DNA from: Syntrophomonadaceae bacterium
Lineage (GTDB): Bacteria > Bacillota > Ch66 > Ch109
Length of the DNA stretch: 7,182 nucleotides
NCBI GenBank assembly: GCA_012512295.1
Contig: JAAZDI010000181.1
Span: 1-7,182, forward strand
Reading direction: 5' to 3'
The notes beneath the pieces were generated by a model that had not been told where the DNA came from, did no database searches, and saw only the letters and a list, made by a program, of their open reading frames with translations. Shown piece by piece: positions 1-6,703 of the stretch; position 1 is the stretch's first letter; each line of letters starts with the position of its first letter. Position numbers and translations under genes: made by a program.

Positions 1-1129
1 CTCCGGCCTCTTTCATATCCTTGATTTGTCTTTTGCTCATATTCACGCGGACTTCATAGAAAAGCTCAAAATCCAGGTCCAGCTCTTTCAGTCTTTGAAA
101 TAGCTCATCACAGTGTTGCCGCGATATCACTAGGTCAGTCGCTGACAGTTTGGTTACCCGGTATCGGGCCGATAGATTCACAATATCTCTGAGGATTCGA
201 TCAACACTTTTTGATCGAAATTCCATAGTTTCTGGGTTAATCCCGCAGAACAGGCACTGGCTTTTTCTTCCCCACCAGCAACCCCTTGATCCTTCGTAGG
301 ATAAACTGTCTACATTAAAAGCTTTGCCAGTCTTCTTTTTTATTCTTTCCGTCTCCAAAAAGAAGTCATCATAATCTGGCAATGGACTGTGGTTCATATC
401 CGGCAACGGCCTTCCCGGGACAAGGTCGATTTGGCCATTAACCCAGCTTGTTACGCCAGGAATGCCAGTCGTCCCCTCATTCCTGGCCAATCTTTCCAGG
501 TATTCCCGAAACGATTCCTCTGCCTCACCAAGAAAGACATGGTCCAAGACATGTGGAAAGGCCCGGTGGTATTCCTTGCCCATCTCCCCATCAAAAGAAG
601 CGCCCCCCACAATCACTTTAAGGTCAGGCCGGAGTTTTTTAAGCCGGTTGGCTAAAGCCAGACTGGCCATTGCTTGGTTGAAGGTGGCACTGAAGCCCAC
701 CACAGTAGGATTCATTTCAAGCACTCGCGCCGTAACCTGATCAAGAAACTGTGGAATTATCTCATCTCGGAGGTGAAAAAAATAGGCAGGATCTTGGATT
801 GGGCAATTCTGCCATTTCTGTATTTCGATATCCTCTCGTGCAATCTCGGAAAAGCTTTGCACAAAGGCATCGCTAATTAATTCTTCTTTTCCGAAGATAT
901 CAACCGCAAAAAGATGCTCAGAAATTCCGTAAAGTGATCGCTCATTCGCAAATCTGTCTGCCGCTTCAAAACCTATCATATTCGCCATATCCAGATTCGG
1001 ATATAGCGTCTTGACCTCAATGCACTTTTCCGCACAAAGTGCCGCAATAATCCCGAGTGATATGGAAGGCCTTTGTGGAGTAGCCCAGGGCATATTAATC
1101 AAAAGAACCTTCGGCGTTTTTCGGTTCAT
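1..1129 (-). CDS. B12-binding radical SAM enzyme, RiPP-maturation C-methyltransferase type (C-terminus cut by window edge)
   Basis: The open frame runs from ATG at 1129 to the left edge without a stop, giving 376 codons. Residues ~5-215 look like a cobalamin-binding Rossmann-type domain: VVGFSATFNQA at 143-153 and KVIVGGASFDG at 171-181, then FLGEAEESF at 199-207. The radical SAM domain follows, with SRGCWWGRKSQCLFCGIN at 281-298. Its cluster cysteines C284, C292 and C295 are spaced C-x7-C-x2-C rather than the standard C-x3-C-x2-C. This CWWG...C..CG signature is, from memory, that of the RiPP maturation radical SAM protein 1 family (TIGR03975), which includes B12-dependent peptide C-methyltransferases like those of polytheonamide-type pathways. 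Members are roughly 600 residues or more, so about 60% is visible. It is the fourth gene of the operon, 40 nt after the second radical SAM gene, with a good ribosome site (GGGGAGAG) in front. The likely role is methylation of unactivated carbons in the locus peptide. The family call is firm; the reaction is inferred. Confidence 0.88.
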   Translation of the reverse strand, partial: MNRKTPKVLLINMPWATPQRPSISLGIIAALCAEKCIEVKTLYPNLDMANMIGFEAADRFANERSLYGISEHLFAVDIFGKEELISDAFVQSFSEIAREDIEIQKWQNCPIQDPAYFFHLRDEIIPQFLDQVTARVLEMNPTVVGFSATFNQAMASLALANRLKKLRPDLKVIVGGASFDGEMGKEYHRAFPHVLDHVFLGEAEESFREYLERLARNEGTTGIPGVTSWVNGQIDLVPGRPLPDMNHSPLPDYDDFFLETERIKKKTGKAFNVDSLSYEGSRGCWWGRKSQCLFCGINPETMEFRSKSVDRILRDIVNLSARYRVTKLSATDLVISRQHCDELFQRLKELDLDFELFYEVRVNMSKRQIKDMKEAG

Positions 1130-1132
1130 AAT

Positions 1133-1140
1133 CTCTCCCC
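1133..1140 (-). promoter_or_regulatory. Shine-Dalgarno of the B12 radical SAM gene
   Basis: On the minus strand GGGGAGAG lies 3 nt before the ATG at 1129 (intervening ATT). It supports that start for a gene whose other end is off the window. Confidence 0.6.
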
Positions 1141-1169
1141 TACTATAAGCTTTTTCAGTAAGATAAAGC

Positions 1170-2339
1170 TCAATATAAACTAAAGTTTTCCGGGTGCTGT
1201 AAAAGCTCACAGGCTTGCTCATATCCTTCAAGCTTATCCCTTAGATTGATAAATCTATTTAAAGCATCCTCCAGCATGTATTTTTCCTGCATCAATCTGA
1301 AGGTGGCCACAGCGGTTCTCAAGACATTTTCCGGGGTTGCGGCCTTGTAGTCAAGGTATCTGGAAATTGTCGGATGATTGAACAAAACGGGGCACAGGTC
1401 ACAAATATCGTCGGGCAGGTAGTCCGGCAGTTCCTCAAAATACGGGGAATCGGTAAGCCAGCGTATCAGTTCCGAAAACCCAAGCAATCTAATATGCTGC
1501 AGTAAAGGATGGCACATGAAATCCCGGTAGATATCCTTAAGCTTTCTTTCCCGGGCGTTTCCGAATTGGAAAGGATGGAGCCTTGACTCAACTAGACTGC
1601 AGCAGCAAGGGGCAACTGACCCATCGTAGCGAATGACCACACCCTGGGTTACACAGGGTCTGGTCCAGTGGATGTTTTCTGGTTCTCCAGGCATGTCTAG
1701 TTGCCGGGCTCGTCCATATTTGCGTATCTTTTGGCAGGACAAATCATCTGGTTCGGCAAAGCTTTGCAGGTAATCTAAAATCTCTTGATCCATATCCGTG
1801 GCCGGCGCGTGATAGGTTAATCGCAGGTCCACCTTCAAACCCATTGACTTTATTACTTCATAAGCTAGCTTGATCTGTTCCTTAGCGACAAACTCCAGGT
1901 GATAGGCATCAATCGACAAGTTCCAGACCTGTATGCCAGGATATTTTTTCACCAGCTTTCTTATGGCTCGCTCATCCCTAAAGAAATAGCCCGAAGTAAC
2001 AATGCCGCATACTAGTCCGGCCTCAGCTGCCTTCTGTGAGATCACGCCGACTTGTTTAGCCGCCAACAAGGCTTCACCCCCGGTAAAGCCAATACTTCTG
2101 ACACCGCAGGCGTAGAGTTCCTCCATCTGTGACGCATAGACTTGCGCGTCCTCAAAAGGCATAGTTGTGTGGCCCTGGTCAGGCCCTGCCCCGACTAGGC
2201 AGTGTTTACAACTCAAAGGACATGCCAGGGTCATGCTAAAAGAAAAATGTTTGGCGCATTGATTTTGGTACCGCGACAGTTCGTCAAGGGTAAGAGATAG
2301 TCGGTTCCCTTGTCCCAGCGTCACTTGCTTATGGTCCAA
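1170..2339 (-). CDS. Radical SAM enzyme with partial SPASM-type C-terminus (second of a paralogous pair)
   Basis: A 389-aa protein. The radical SAM cluster motif is C40-PLS-C44-KH-C47, and a GGE-type SAM-binding motif follows at 87-89 (TGGEA instead of the common GGEP). The C-terminal part has C229-x10-G240-x4-C245, which fits the first half of the SPASM signature (C-x9-15-G-x4-C). C245 is the first of a run of three cysteines (245-247), and a C313-DL-C316 pair follows. The second half of the classical SPASM motif (C-x2-C-x5-C-x3-C) is not present, so at least one auxiliary iron-sulfur cluster is likely but the binding site is atypical. It is clearly homologous to the gene just upstream: CPLxCxHCLVxAG, TGGE, and PLLQxIxxxGFxxLxxW are shared. 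The start is TTG at 2339, supported by AGAGGG six nt upstream; the gap from the previous stop is 24 nt, suggesting co-transcription. SPASM-type proteins in such loci usually modify a peptide substrate; the chemistry cannot be read from sequence. Confidence 0.85.
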   Translation of the reverse strand: MDHKQVTLGQGNRLSLTLDELSRYQNQCAKHFSFSMTLACPLSCKHCLVGAGPDQGHTTMPFEDAQVYASQMEELYACGVRSIGFTGGEALLAAKQVGVISQKAAEAGLVCGIVTSGYFFRDERAIRKLVKKYPGIQVWNLSIDAYHLEFVAKEQIKLAYEVIKSMGLKVDLRLTYHAPATDMDQEILDYLQSFAEPDDLSCQKIRKYGRARQLDMPGEPENIHWTRPCVTQGVVIRYDGSVAPCCCSLVESRLHPFQFGNARERKLKDIYRDFMCHPLLQHIRLLGFSELIRWLTDSPYFEELPDYLPDDICDLCPVLFNHPTISRYLDYKAATPENVLRTAVATFRLMQEKYMLEDALNRFINLRDKLEGYEQACELLQHPENFSLY

Positions 2340-2363
2340 TTCAATCCCTCTTTTCAGTTATGC

Positions 2364-3419
2364 TCAATAACCCACCGGCCAGACTGATTCAAAAACCGTT
2401 TTATAAAGGGTGTTGATTTTAGTTTTTATTGCCGGGTTCTCAATCTTACTCCTAACTAATTTGACGGCTTCAGGAACCCTCCATAAAGCTAGACAGCACT
2501 CACAAGGGTGTTCTGGAACCCCCTCCAAGACAGGATGATTCGGCAGTTTCTCTTTGATCCAACCCAGCAGTGGCGCAAAACCAACCGCCTGAATGAGCTG
2601 CAAAAGTGGGTCCTGGCGCCAGTCATCGTATACTTTTGTTATTCCAGCAGTAATCACATTCTCATATGTAAACGGATGCCCGTTCTTATCAGCAATTAGG
2701 CCACCACAACACGGTGATACGGAGCCATCGGCTCTGACCGCCATTCCGCTGGTAATACATGGCCATCCTGGTACGGTCGCTTTTATAATTTCTGGATTCA
2801 GGTCTTCTGCCCGGCCTGTTTTAATAACCGGTTGAACAACTATTTCCGCTTCCTCCGGCAGATTATTATGCAACCAGTTGTAGAGATCAGTATCCGTCGT
2901 AGTGATCGGTTTGGCGACAGTCATTCTTACGGTTGCCTTTTTCCCGAGACGGACTGCGGCCTCCGCCGCGTTCACAATACAACTTCTGGGTACTTGCACC
3001 TGATGATAAACATCTGAGGAAATATGCCAGGCAGAAATGTAAGGATAACTTTTAATTAATCGATAGCTTTCCTCATATGATTCAGCGAAAAAGGCAGATG
3101 TAACGACCGTTGTTTCAAGACCGTTTTTAAAGGCAGCTTCTGATAACATTTGCAATGTTTCCGCAACTAGCGTTGGTTCGCCGCCAGTTAGGCTTATTCT
3201 CCTAACGCCTCGCTCTCTAAGTTCCTGCATCTTCGCAGCAATCGCCAGAGCTACCTCTCTCGGGAGACTCGACCGGCTTCTTGAATGATCCCCAGCACTC
3301 ACAAGGCAATGTGCACACTGTAAGGGACAGAGATCAGTAACACATATAGAAATATGGGTCAGGGACAAAACCTGCAGCATTTTTAGTGTTTCAGTCGATA
3401 TTTCTATCCCGATTTTCAT
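2364..3419 (-). CDS. Radical SAM enzyme with partial SPASM-type C-terminus (first of a paralogous pair)
   Basis: A 351-aa protein. The [4Fe-4S] motif for S-adenosylmethionine cleavage is C31-PLQ-C35-AH-C38, followed by TGGEPT at 78-83. The C-terminal region has C221-x10-G232-x4-C237 with a second cysteine at 238 (SPCCGGL), then a clustered C306-E-C308-C309. The first half matches the SPASM signature but the distal C-x2-C-x5-C-x3-C half is missing, so I call it SPASM-like or twitch-like. It follows the 109-codon small gene by 71 nt and begins with ATG at 3419 behind a strong AAAAGGAG site that can be masked by a hairpin. It is a paralogue of the next gene along most of its length. The cysteine spacing differs in the last motif (CECC here, CDLC there), suggesting the two may have divided roles or form a hetero-pair; that is inference. 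The likely substrate is the small protein encoded immediately upstream. Confidence 0.86.
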   Translation of the reverse strand: MKIGIEISTETLKMLQVLSLTHISICVTDLCPLQCAHCLVSAGDHSRSRSSLPREVALAIAAKMQELRERGVRRISLTGGEPTLVAETLQMLSEAAFKNGLETTVVTSAFFAESYEESYRLIKSYPYISAWHISSDVYHQVQVPRSCIVNAAEAAVRLGKKATVRMTVAKPITTTDTDLYNWLHNNLPEEAEIVVQPVIKTGRAEDLNPEIIKATVPGWPCITSGMAVRADGSVSPCCGGLIADKNGHPFTYENVITAGITKVYDDWRQDPLLQLIQAVGFAPLLGWIKEKLPNHPVLEGVPEHPCECCLALWRVPEAVKLVRSKIENPAIKTKINTLYKTVFESVWPVGY

Positions 3420-3426
3420 CTGCTAC

Positions 3427-3444
3427 TCCTTTTGGGCAAAAGGA
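3427..3444 (-). promoter_or_regulatory. Hairpin masking the Shine-Dalgarno of the first radical SAM gene
   Basis: Read on the minus strand, TCCTTTT (3444-3438) can pair perfectly with AAAAGGA (3433-3427) around a GCCC loop. The right arm is the ribosome-binding site (AAAAGGAG, 3433-3426), which lies 6 nt before the ATG at 3419. The 7-bp stem is mostly A-U, so it would damp rather than abolish initiation. Pairing is seen directly; an effect on translation is inferred. Confidence 0.5.
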
Positions 3445-3454
3445 TAAAAGATAC

Positions 3455-3478
3455 GGGAAGCCGTTTGAATGGCTTCCC
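3455..3478 (-). terminator. Stem-loop after the small gene (attenuator, weak terminator or processing site)
   Basis: GGGAAGCC (3455-3462) and GGCTTCCC (3471-3478) form a perfect 8-bp, GC-rich stem with an 8-nt loop, 12 nt past the small gene's stop. On the minus strand it is followed by GTATCTTTTATCCTTTTG, which is T-rich but interrupted, so full termination is doubtful. A partial terminator or an mRNA 3'-end stabiliser between substrate gene and enzyme genes is the natural reading, because it would give more precursor than enzyme message. Confidence 0.6.
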
Positions 3479-3490
3479 AGCAGTGAATGA

Positions 3491-3820
3491 TTAAGTAGTA
3501 GGCTTGTCAAATTTCTGGTTAATTCTACTGTCAATTTTCTTGTCAACTTGCTTCAGGTTATGGTTCATTAATTCTTGTTTCATAACTGCTTCTGCCTTGA
3601 TTCTACCAAGTTGGTTAAGAATCTTTGAGGTAGTTGCAGAAATGTTGTCGGAAAGAGCGTTTACTTCATATGCATCTTGAACCTGTCCGGGATTTCTAAA
3701 ATTGACTAGTTCAGCAATAGTCATTTCTTCAAAGGATTTCGTTAATCCGGGTATTCTAATTTTTTTGAGATCATAAACGTCTTTGCTTAAAAAAAGATTC
3801 AACGATTCTTTAGACGGCAT
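3491..3820 (-). CDS. Small cysteine-free protein, putative RiPP precursor of the radical SAM operon
   Basis: I do not recognise the family. The 109-aa protein starts with ATG at 3820 behind a strong AGGGGGTGGG site and is the first gene of the operon. It contains no cysteine and no tryptophan, which excludes thioether or disulfide products. There is no signal peptide or membrane segment. The N-terminal ~45 residues (LFLSKDVYDLKKIRIPGLTK, then MTIAELVNF at 33-41) have a leader-like amphipathic character. The stretch ~56-104 looks helical with heptad-like hydrophobic spacing. The C-terminal ~25 residues are rich in K, N, D and Q (KQVDKKIDSRINQKF at 90-104) and end in DKPTT. The context supports a modified-peptide precursor: it sits directly before two SPASM-like enzymes and a B12 radical SAM enzyme and is separated from them by a hairpin. 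Against this, no double-glycine cleavage site or repeated core motif is visible. It could instead be an accessory or partner protein. The gene is real; its role is inferred. Confidence 0.72.
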   Translation of the reverse strand: MPSKESLNLFLSKDVYDLKKIRIPGLTKSFEEMTIAELVNFRNPGQVQDAYEVNALSDNISATTSKILNQLGRIKAEAVMKQELMNHNLKQVDKKIDSRINQKFDKPTT

Positions 3821-3824
3821 TCAA

Positions 3825-3835
3825 CCCACCCCCTT
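3825..3835 (-). promoter_or_regulatory. Strong Shine-Dalgarno of the small gene
   Basis: The minus strand reads AAGGGGGTGGG, ending 4 nt before the ATG at 3820. It is longer and more G-rich than the sites of the downstream enzyme genes, consistent with high expression of the small protein. Confidence 0.6.
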
Positions 3836-3857
3836 CACGCGCTTATTCGTAGTGCCG

Positions 3858-3885
3858 AGTATATGTCCTGGTTTTTAGTCTACAA
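3858..3885 (-). promoter_or_regulatory. Candidate sigma-70-type promoter of the radical SAM operon
   Basis: On the minus strand TATACT (3863-3858, one mismatch to TATAAT) lies 16 nt after TTGTAG (3885-3880, three of six matches to TTGACA). Initiation near 3851 would leave a short leader of about 30 nt that contains the strong ribosome site. A second TATACT at 3907-3902 has no better -35 partner. The 165-nt gap 3821-3985 is the only sizeable non-coding space before the operon, so a promoter is expected here; the exact boxes are weakly supported. Confidence 0.33.
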
Positions 3886-3985
3886 GCTTAGTGGAAATTT
3901 TAGTATAGGTCATAAACATTAAATGATTAGGCTTTGCGCACTATTTTCTAAGCAGGCTGAGGTCCTGGGTCATCATTAATAAACT

Positions 3986-6421
3986 CTAACCGTCATAATA
4001 GAGATCGGTTATTCTGACTGGGCCTGAGTTGCCTTCCACATTTATTCGGAGGAGGTTATCCCCCTTCTGGGCGGTAAATTCACCCTGATAAAGGATAGAA
4101 GAATTCTGGCTGCTCACAGTAATAGCTGTGAATTTATCGGCTGCATTTTTCTTTTTATTGGCTTCGTTTACCCGGTACGCGGCTCGGCTGAGCCGATACA
4201 GTTCGTCGTACAAACGTCTAACTTCAGGGATTTGACTTTCCGCCAGGGTTTTAATCAGGTTATAACTTTGGAAGTAAGCCTTAAAAACCCCCGCCCATCC
4301 CTGGATATAAGCCATTTCCAGGTAATCAATCAGCTTCTGTTGCCCCCCGGGTTTTTCTACGTCATAAGGCAGTTCCACCTCCATCCCCATCCCGTATTCT
4401 CTGGCGATCTGGCCGGTACATTTTAATAAGTAACGAGGTGGGGTGAAGGGGTTCAGCCAGAAGGCGTGTGATGACTGCAGGCTGACACAGTCAAAACCGG
4501 CCCGGGTAAACTCGGTTATCCAGGAGGAAGTGATCCCGGGTATCGCAAATGAGCGATATCCCCGGGTGCGGCATAGCTTTGGAAAAGCGTGGAGCACCGG
4601 ATCATCCCAGGCTCCCTGTTCCGTCATATAATAGAAGCCAGCTAAAACCAAATGCTTGAAACCAGCCCGGTGCCACCGGGAAATCAGTTCATCAATCGCC
4701 CATTCCGTGACCTTAACCCGGTTTTCGGGTAAAGCCAGTGAGTATTTCTGACCATCCCAATCAAGGGCCTGCGGCTGGGCCGTCGGAATCGCCAGGACCA
4801 CCTTGACCTTGTGCTCTGGTTTCTTGAGGCGCTGGTTGATCTCAGCCACCGTTTTTTCCAGGGCCCATAAATTAGCCTGGGAATGGAAATACTCCTCAAA
4901 CAAGGCTACCCAATCTTCCTTGAGCGCGGCCCCCCCGGATAAATCCAACCCGAAAGACCGGCCATTTAATAAAGAAGAATACTGAGCAAGGATTAAAAAA
5001 CCATCTAGAAAATGATCCACCAATTGTCCGGCAGTATTAATATACCCAACCAACGGCCACAGTTTATCCTGATCGTAGCGGTGAACCTCCTGTTTCCCGA
5101 TGCCGCCGACATATAATAAACAAAGATCATGGATCCCCCCGCTAGCCGGTCCGCCGGCCTCCAGAAAGCCCGGATGGCGCGCCAGGTGTTGCTTAGTCAT
5201 GCTAATAACCGATTCCTGATCCGCACTTGGTGCACCATCCAGGTGGTTTCCTTGTGCCCTGGACCTTTCTTGCCTTGCCGGCGTCAGGCTGCTGGCCAAA
5301 TTACGCCGGTTGATAGCAGGCTGCTGGACGGACAGGACGGTAACTGGCTGCATGGTATCAGCCAGGAGATAAAGGTGCAGACGCTGGTTGGTTTTATCCA
5401 AAACTAATAGGTTGTTGTGCCGGTAACTTAATCCTGAGACAGCAACCTCGTGCCGGTTAGGGAAGGAACGGATAAAAGCACCATTTTCCCGGTAAACACT
5501 CAAATCTGTTTTGCCTGACTTCTCGCCAGACTGGCTGTGCACCCAAAACCTCTGGCCATCAAAAGCAAAGGCGGTACAGTTTTGTTTTTTCAAAAGTTTG
5601 ATTAATCTAAGTGGATTAAACCTTAACCCACCCGGCTTAAGCTGCCGTGAAACATTTATTGTCAGAGAGCCACTTAAACCAAGACTGGAGGTTGGCTTTA
5701 CCAGAAGTTGTTTGGGAAGATTAAATAAAAAAACTTGGCCGTCAGCCGTTAAACCCCAGAAAGAATAAGCATCGTTCTCAGCTAGAGCAATTAGTGGCTG
5801 AGATAAAGAAAAACTGGTTAATTGGTTCATTTTCCGGGGTCCCTGACGGGTTTCCGGTCTAATCACCTGAATTTTCCGTCCGGGCGAAGACGAAAGTAAG
5901 GCCAGCAAGGAGTTGCCGCAAGGAGTTAAGGAAATGAATTGCCCGGCGAACTGTTCAGCTTCAAGAATTTTTAAGTTTGAGGGCAGATGAGCGTCAAGGG
6001 TTAACAGCCGCCCGTCCTCAGTGCCCGCTATAAAACAGCCTTGGTCCACCGGATGTCGGCTAAGACAGGTTATTTTCGGATCTGGCAAGGGTCTGGTTCC
6101 CACTAGAAAAAGCTCTTTAATGTCGAGGTTGGATTTGTCGGCTCGACCGACCTCCATCTCCAGCCAACACAAGTCATTTTCCCTTAGCCGATTAACCGAC
6201 TTTTGAACTCTATCCGCCGCCGGTTTTATTTCCAGGCATAAAGCCAGGGGTTTTGTTTTACCTGGGTCCGGGATTCTCCCGATTATTGAAAAGGCTTCTA
6301 CCTCCCAACCGACCCCTCGCGGATAATTCCCCTCCGATAGACGTTCCATCCACCTTCTTCCCTCAATCGGGGCGATATCCGCAGTCAATTCTCGGAGCGT
6401 TTTTTTCGGCAATACCCTCAC
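3986..6421 (-). CDS. DUF4855-like protein with beta-rich N-terminal half
   Basis: An 811-residue protein with no signal peptide or membrane segment. Residues ~1-110 look like a beta-sandwich-type region. Residues ~115-355 contain irregular propeller-like strand units: CFIAGTEDGRLLTLDA at 129-144, FWGLTADGQVFLFNL at 221-235, and LVLDKTNQRLHLYLL at 339-353. A polar linker spans ~360-425. Residues ~430-745 resemble DUF4855, from IHDLCLLYVGG through WPLVGYI, FLDGFLIL, AGFYYMTEQGAWDD (594-607) and GMGMEVELPYD (677-687). A short beta-rich tail closes the protein (~770-811). The DUF4855-like half has the alternating strand-helix feel of a TIM-barrel glycosidase-type fold; acidic E601, E681 and E683 at likely strand ends are candidate active-site residues. 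That fold and any sugar substrate are inference. The start is GTG at 6421 with only a weak AAGG upstream; TTG at 6412, preceded by AAGGGGTGA, is an equally good choice. The gene stands alone and its link to the radical SAM operon is unproven. Confidence 0.75.
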   Translation of the reverse strand: MRVLPKKTLRELTADIAPIEGRRWMERLSEGNYPRGVGWEVEAFSIIGRIPDPGKTKPLALCLEIKPAADRVQKSVNRLRENDLCWLEMEVGRADKSNLDIKELFLVGTRPLPDPKITCLSRHPVDQGCFIAGTEDGRLLTLDAHLPSNLKILEAEQFAGQFISLTPCGNSLLALLSSSPGRKIQVIRPETRQGPRKMNQLTSFSLSQPLIALAENDAYSFWGLTADGQVFLFNLPKQLLVKPTSSLGLSGSLTINVSRQLKPGGLRFNPLRLIKLLKKQNCTAFAFDGQRFWVHSQSGEKSGKTDLSVYRENGAFIRSFPNRHEVAVSGLSYRHNNLLVLDKTNQRLHLYLLADTMQPVTVLSVQQPAINRRNLASSLTPARQERSRAQGNHLDGAPSADQESVISMTKQHLARHPGFLEAGGPASGGIHDLCLLYVGGIGKQEVHRYDQDKLWPLVGYINTAGQLVDHFLDGFLILAQYSSLLNGRSFGLDLSGGAALKEDWVALFEEYFHSQANLWALEKTVAEINQRLKKPEHKVKVVLAIPTAQPQALDWDGQKYSLALPENRVKVTEWAIDELISRWHRAGFKHLVLAGFYYMTEQGAWDDPVLHAFPKLCRTRGYRSFAIPGITSSWITEFTRAGFDCVSLQSSHAFWLNPFTPPRYLLKCTGQIAREYGMGMEVELPYDVEKPGGQQKLIDYLEMAYIQGWAGVFKAYFQSYNLIKTLAESQIPEVRRLYDELYRLSRAAYRVNEANKKKNAADKFTAITVSSQNSSILYQGEFTAQKGDNLLRINVEGNSGPVRITDLYYDG

Positions 6422-6598
6422 CCCTTGCCTTGTTTACTTAATCTTTCTATCATGATCGATGAGATTTATCGGAAAAACATCATCTGATGCCTATTTCTTT
6501 CTATATTATTTTATAGCTGTTCACCTTATTATCATCTCTAACCTGGTGCCCCAATTTAATTGATTGAGAATTATCTTATTATGGGTTTACAGAATAAG

Positions 6599-6682
6599 AG
6601 GTCTTGAAACAGGCAAATGGGTCGAATAAGATTAATCCAATGCTGGGGAAATAGAAACGGCGTGGAGGTCTACTCAAGACCT
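6599..6682. repeat. Mutually exclusive inverted repeats (one arm with two possible partners)
   Basis: AGGTCTTGA (6599-6607) is the exact reverse complement of TCAAGACCT (6674-6682). The same right-hand arm can instead form a local hairpin: AGGTCT (6666-6671), loop ACTCA, AGACCT (6677-6682). One strand segment thus has a distal 9-bp partner and a local 6-bp partner. Pairing is seen directly; whether it is transcribed is unknown. Confidence 0.55.
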
Positions 6683-6703
6683 GGATAATAGACTGTGAAC
6701 TAT

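Noticed and set aside
389..880. Plus-strand frames of 68-92 codons
   Set aside because: They lie antisense to the B12 radical SAM gene, whose minus-strand frame shows clear family motifs, and they have no convincing ribosome sites or recognisable protein features.
1148..1170. AGCTTT/AAAGCT inverted repeat between the second radical SAM gene and the B12 enzyme gene
   Set aside because: Only 6 bp, AT-rich, with an 11-nt loop; expected by chance in such sequence and not followed by a clear T-run before the next gene.
2508..3017. Plus-strand frames of 61-80 codons over the first radical SAM gene
   Set aside because: Antisense to a gene with intact CxxxCxxC, GGEP and SPASM-like motifs; no independent support.
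3961..3985. Terminator after the DUF4855-like gene
   Set aside because: Only short 4-5 bp pairings (CAGG/CCTG) without a T-run are present on the minus strand; not enough for a call.
4232..6441. Several plus-strand and one minus-strand frame of 60-92 codons inside the DUF4855-like gene
   Set aside because: Shadow frames of a long, open and motif-bearing gene; their compositions (Arg/Ser/Pro-rich) are typical of out-of-frame translation.
6478..6489. Palindrome CATCATCTGATG upstream of the DUF4855-like gene as an operator
   Set aside because: A 5-bp arm palindrome is not distinctive in AT-rich DNA and no promoter boxes could be placed around it.
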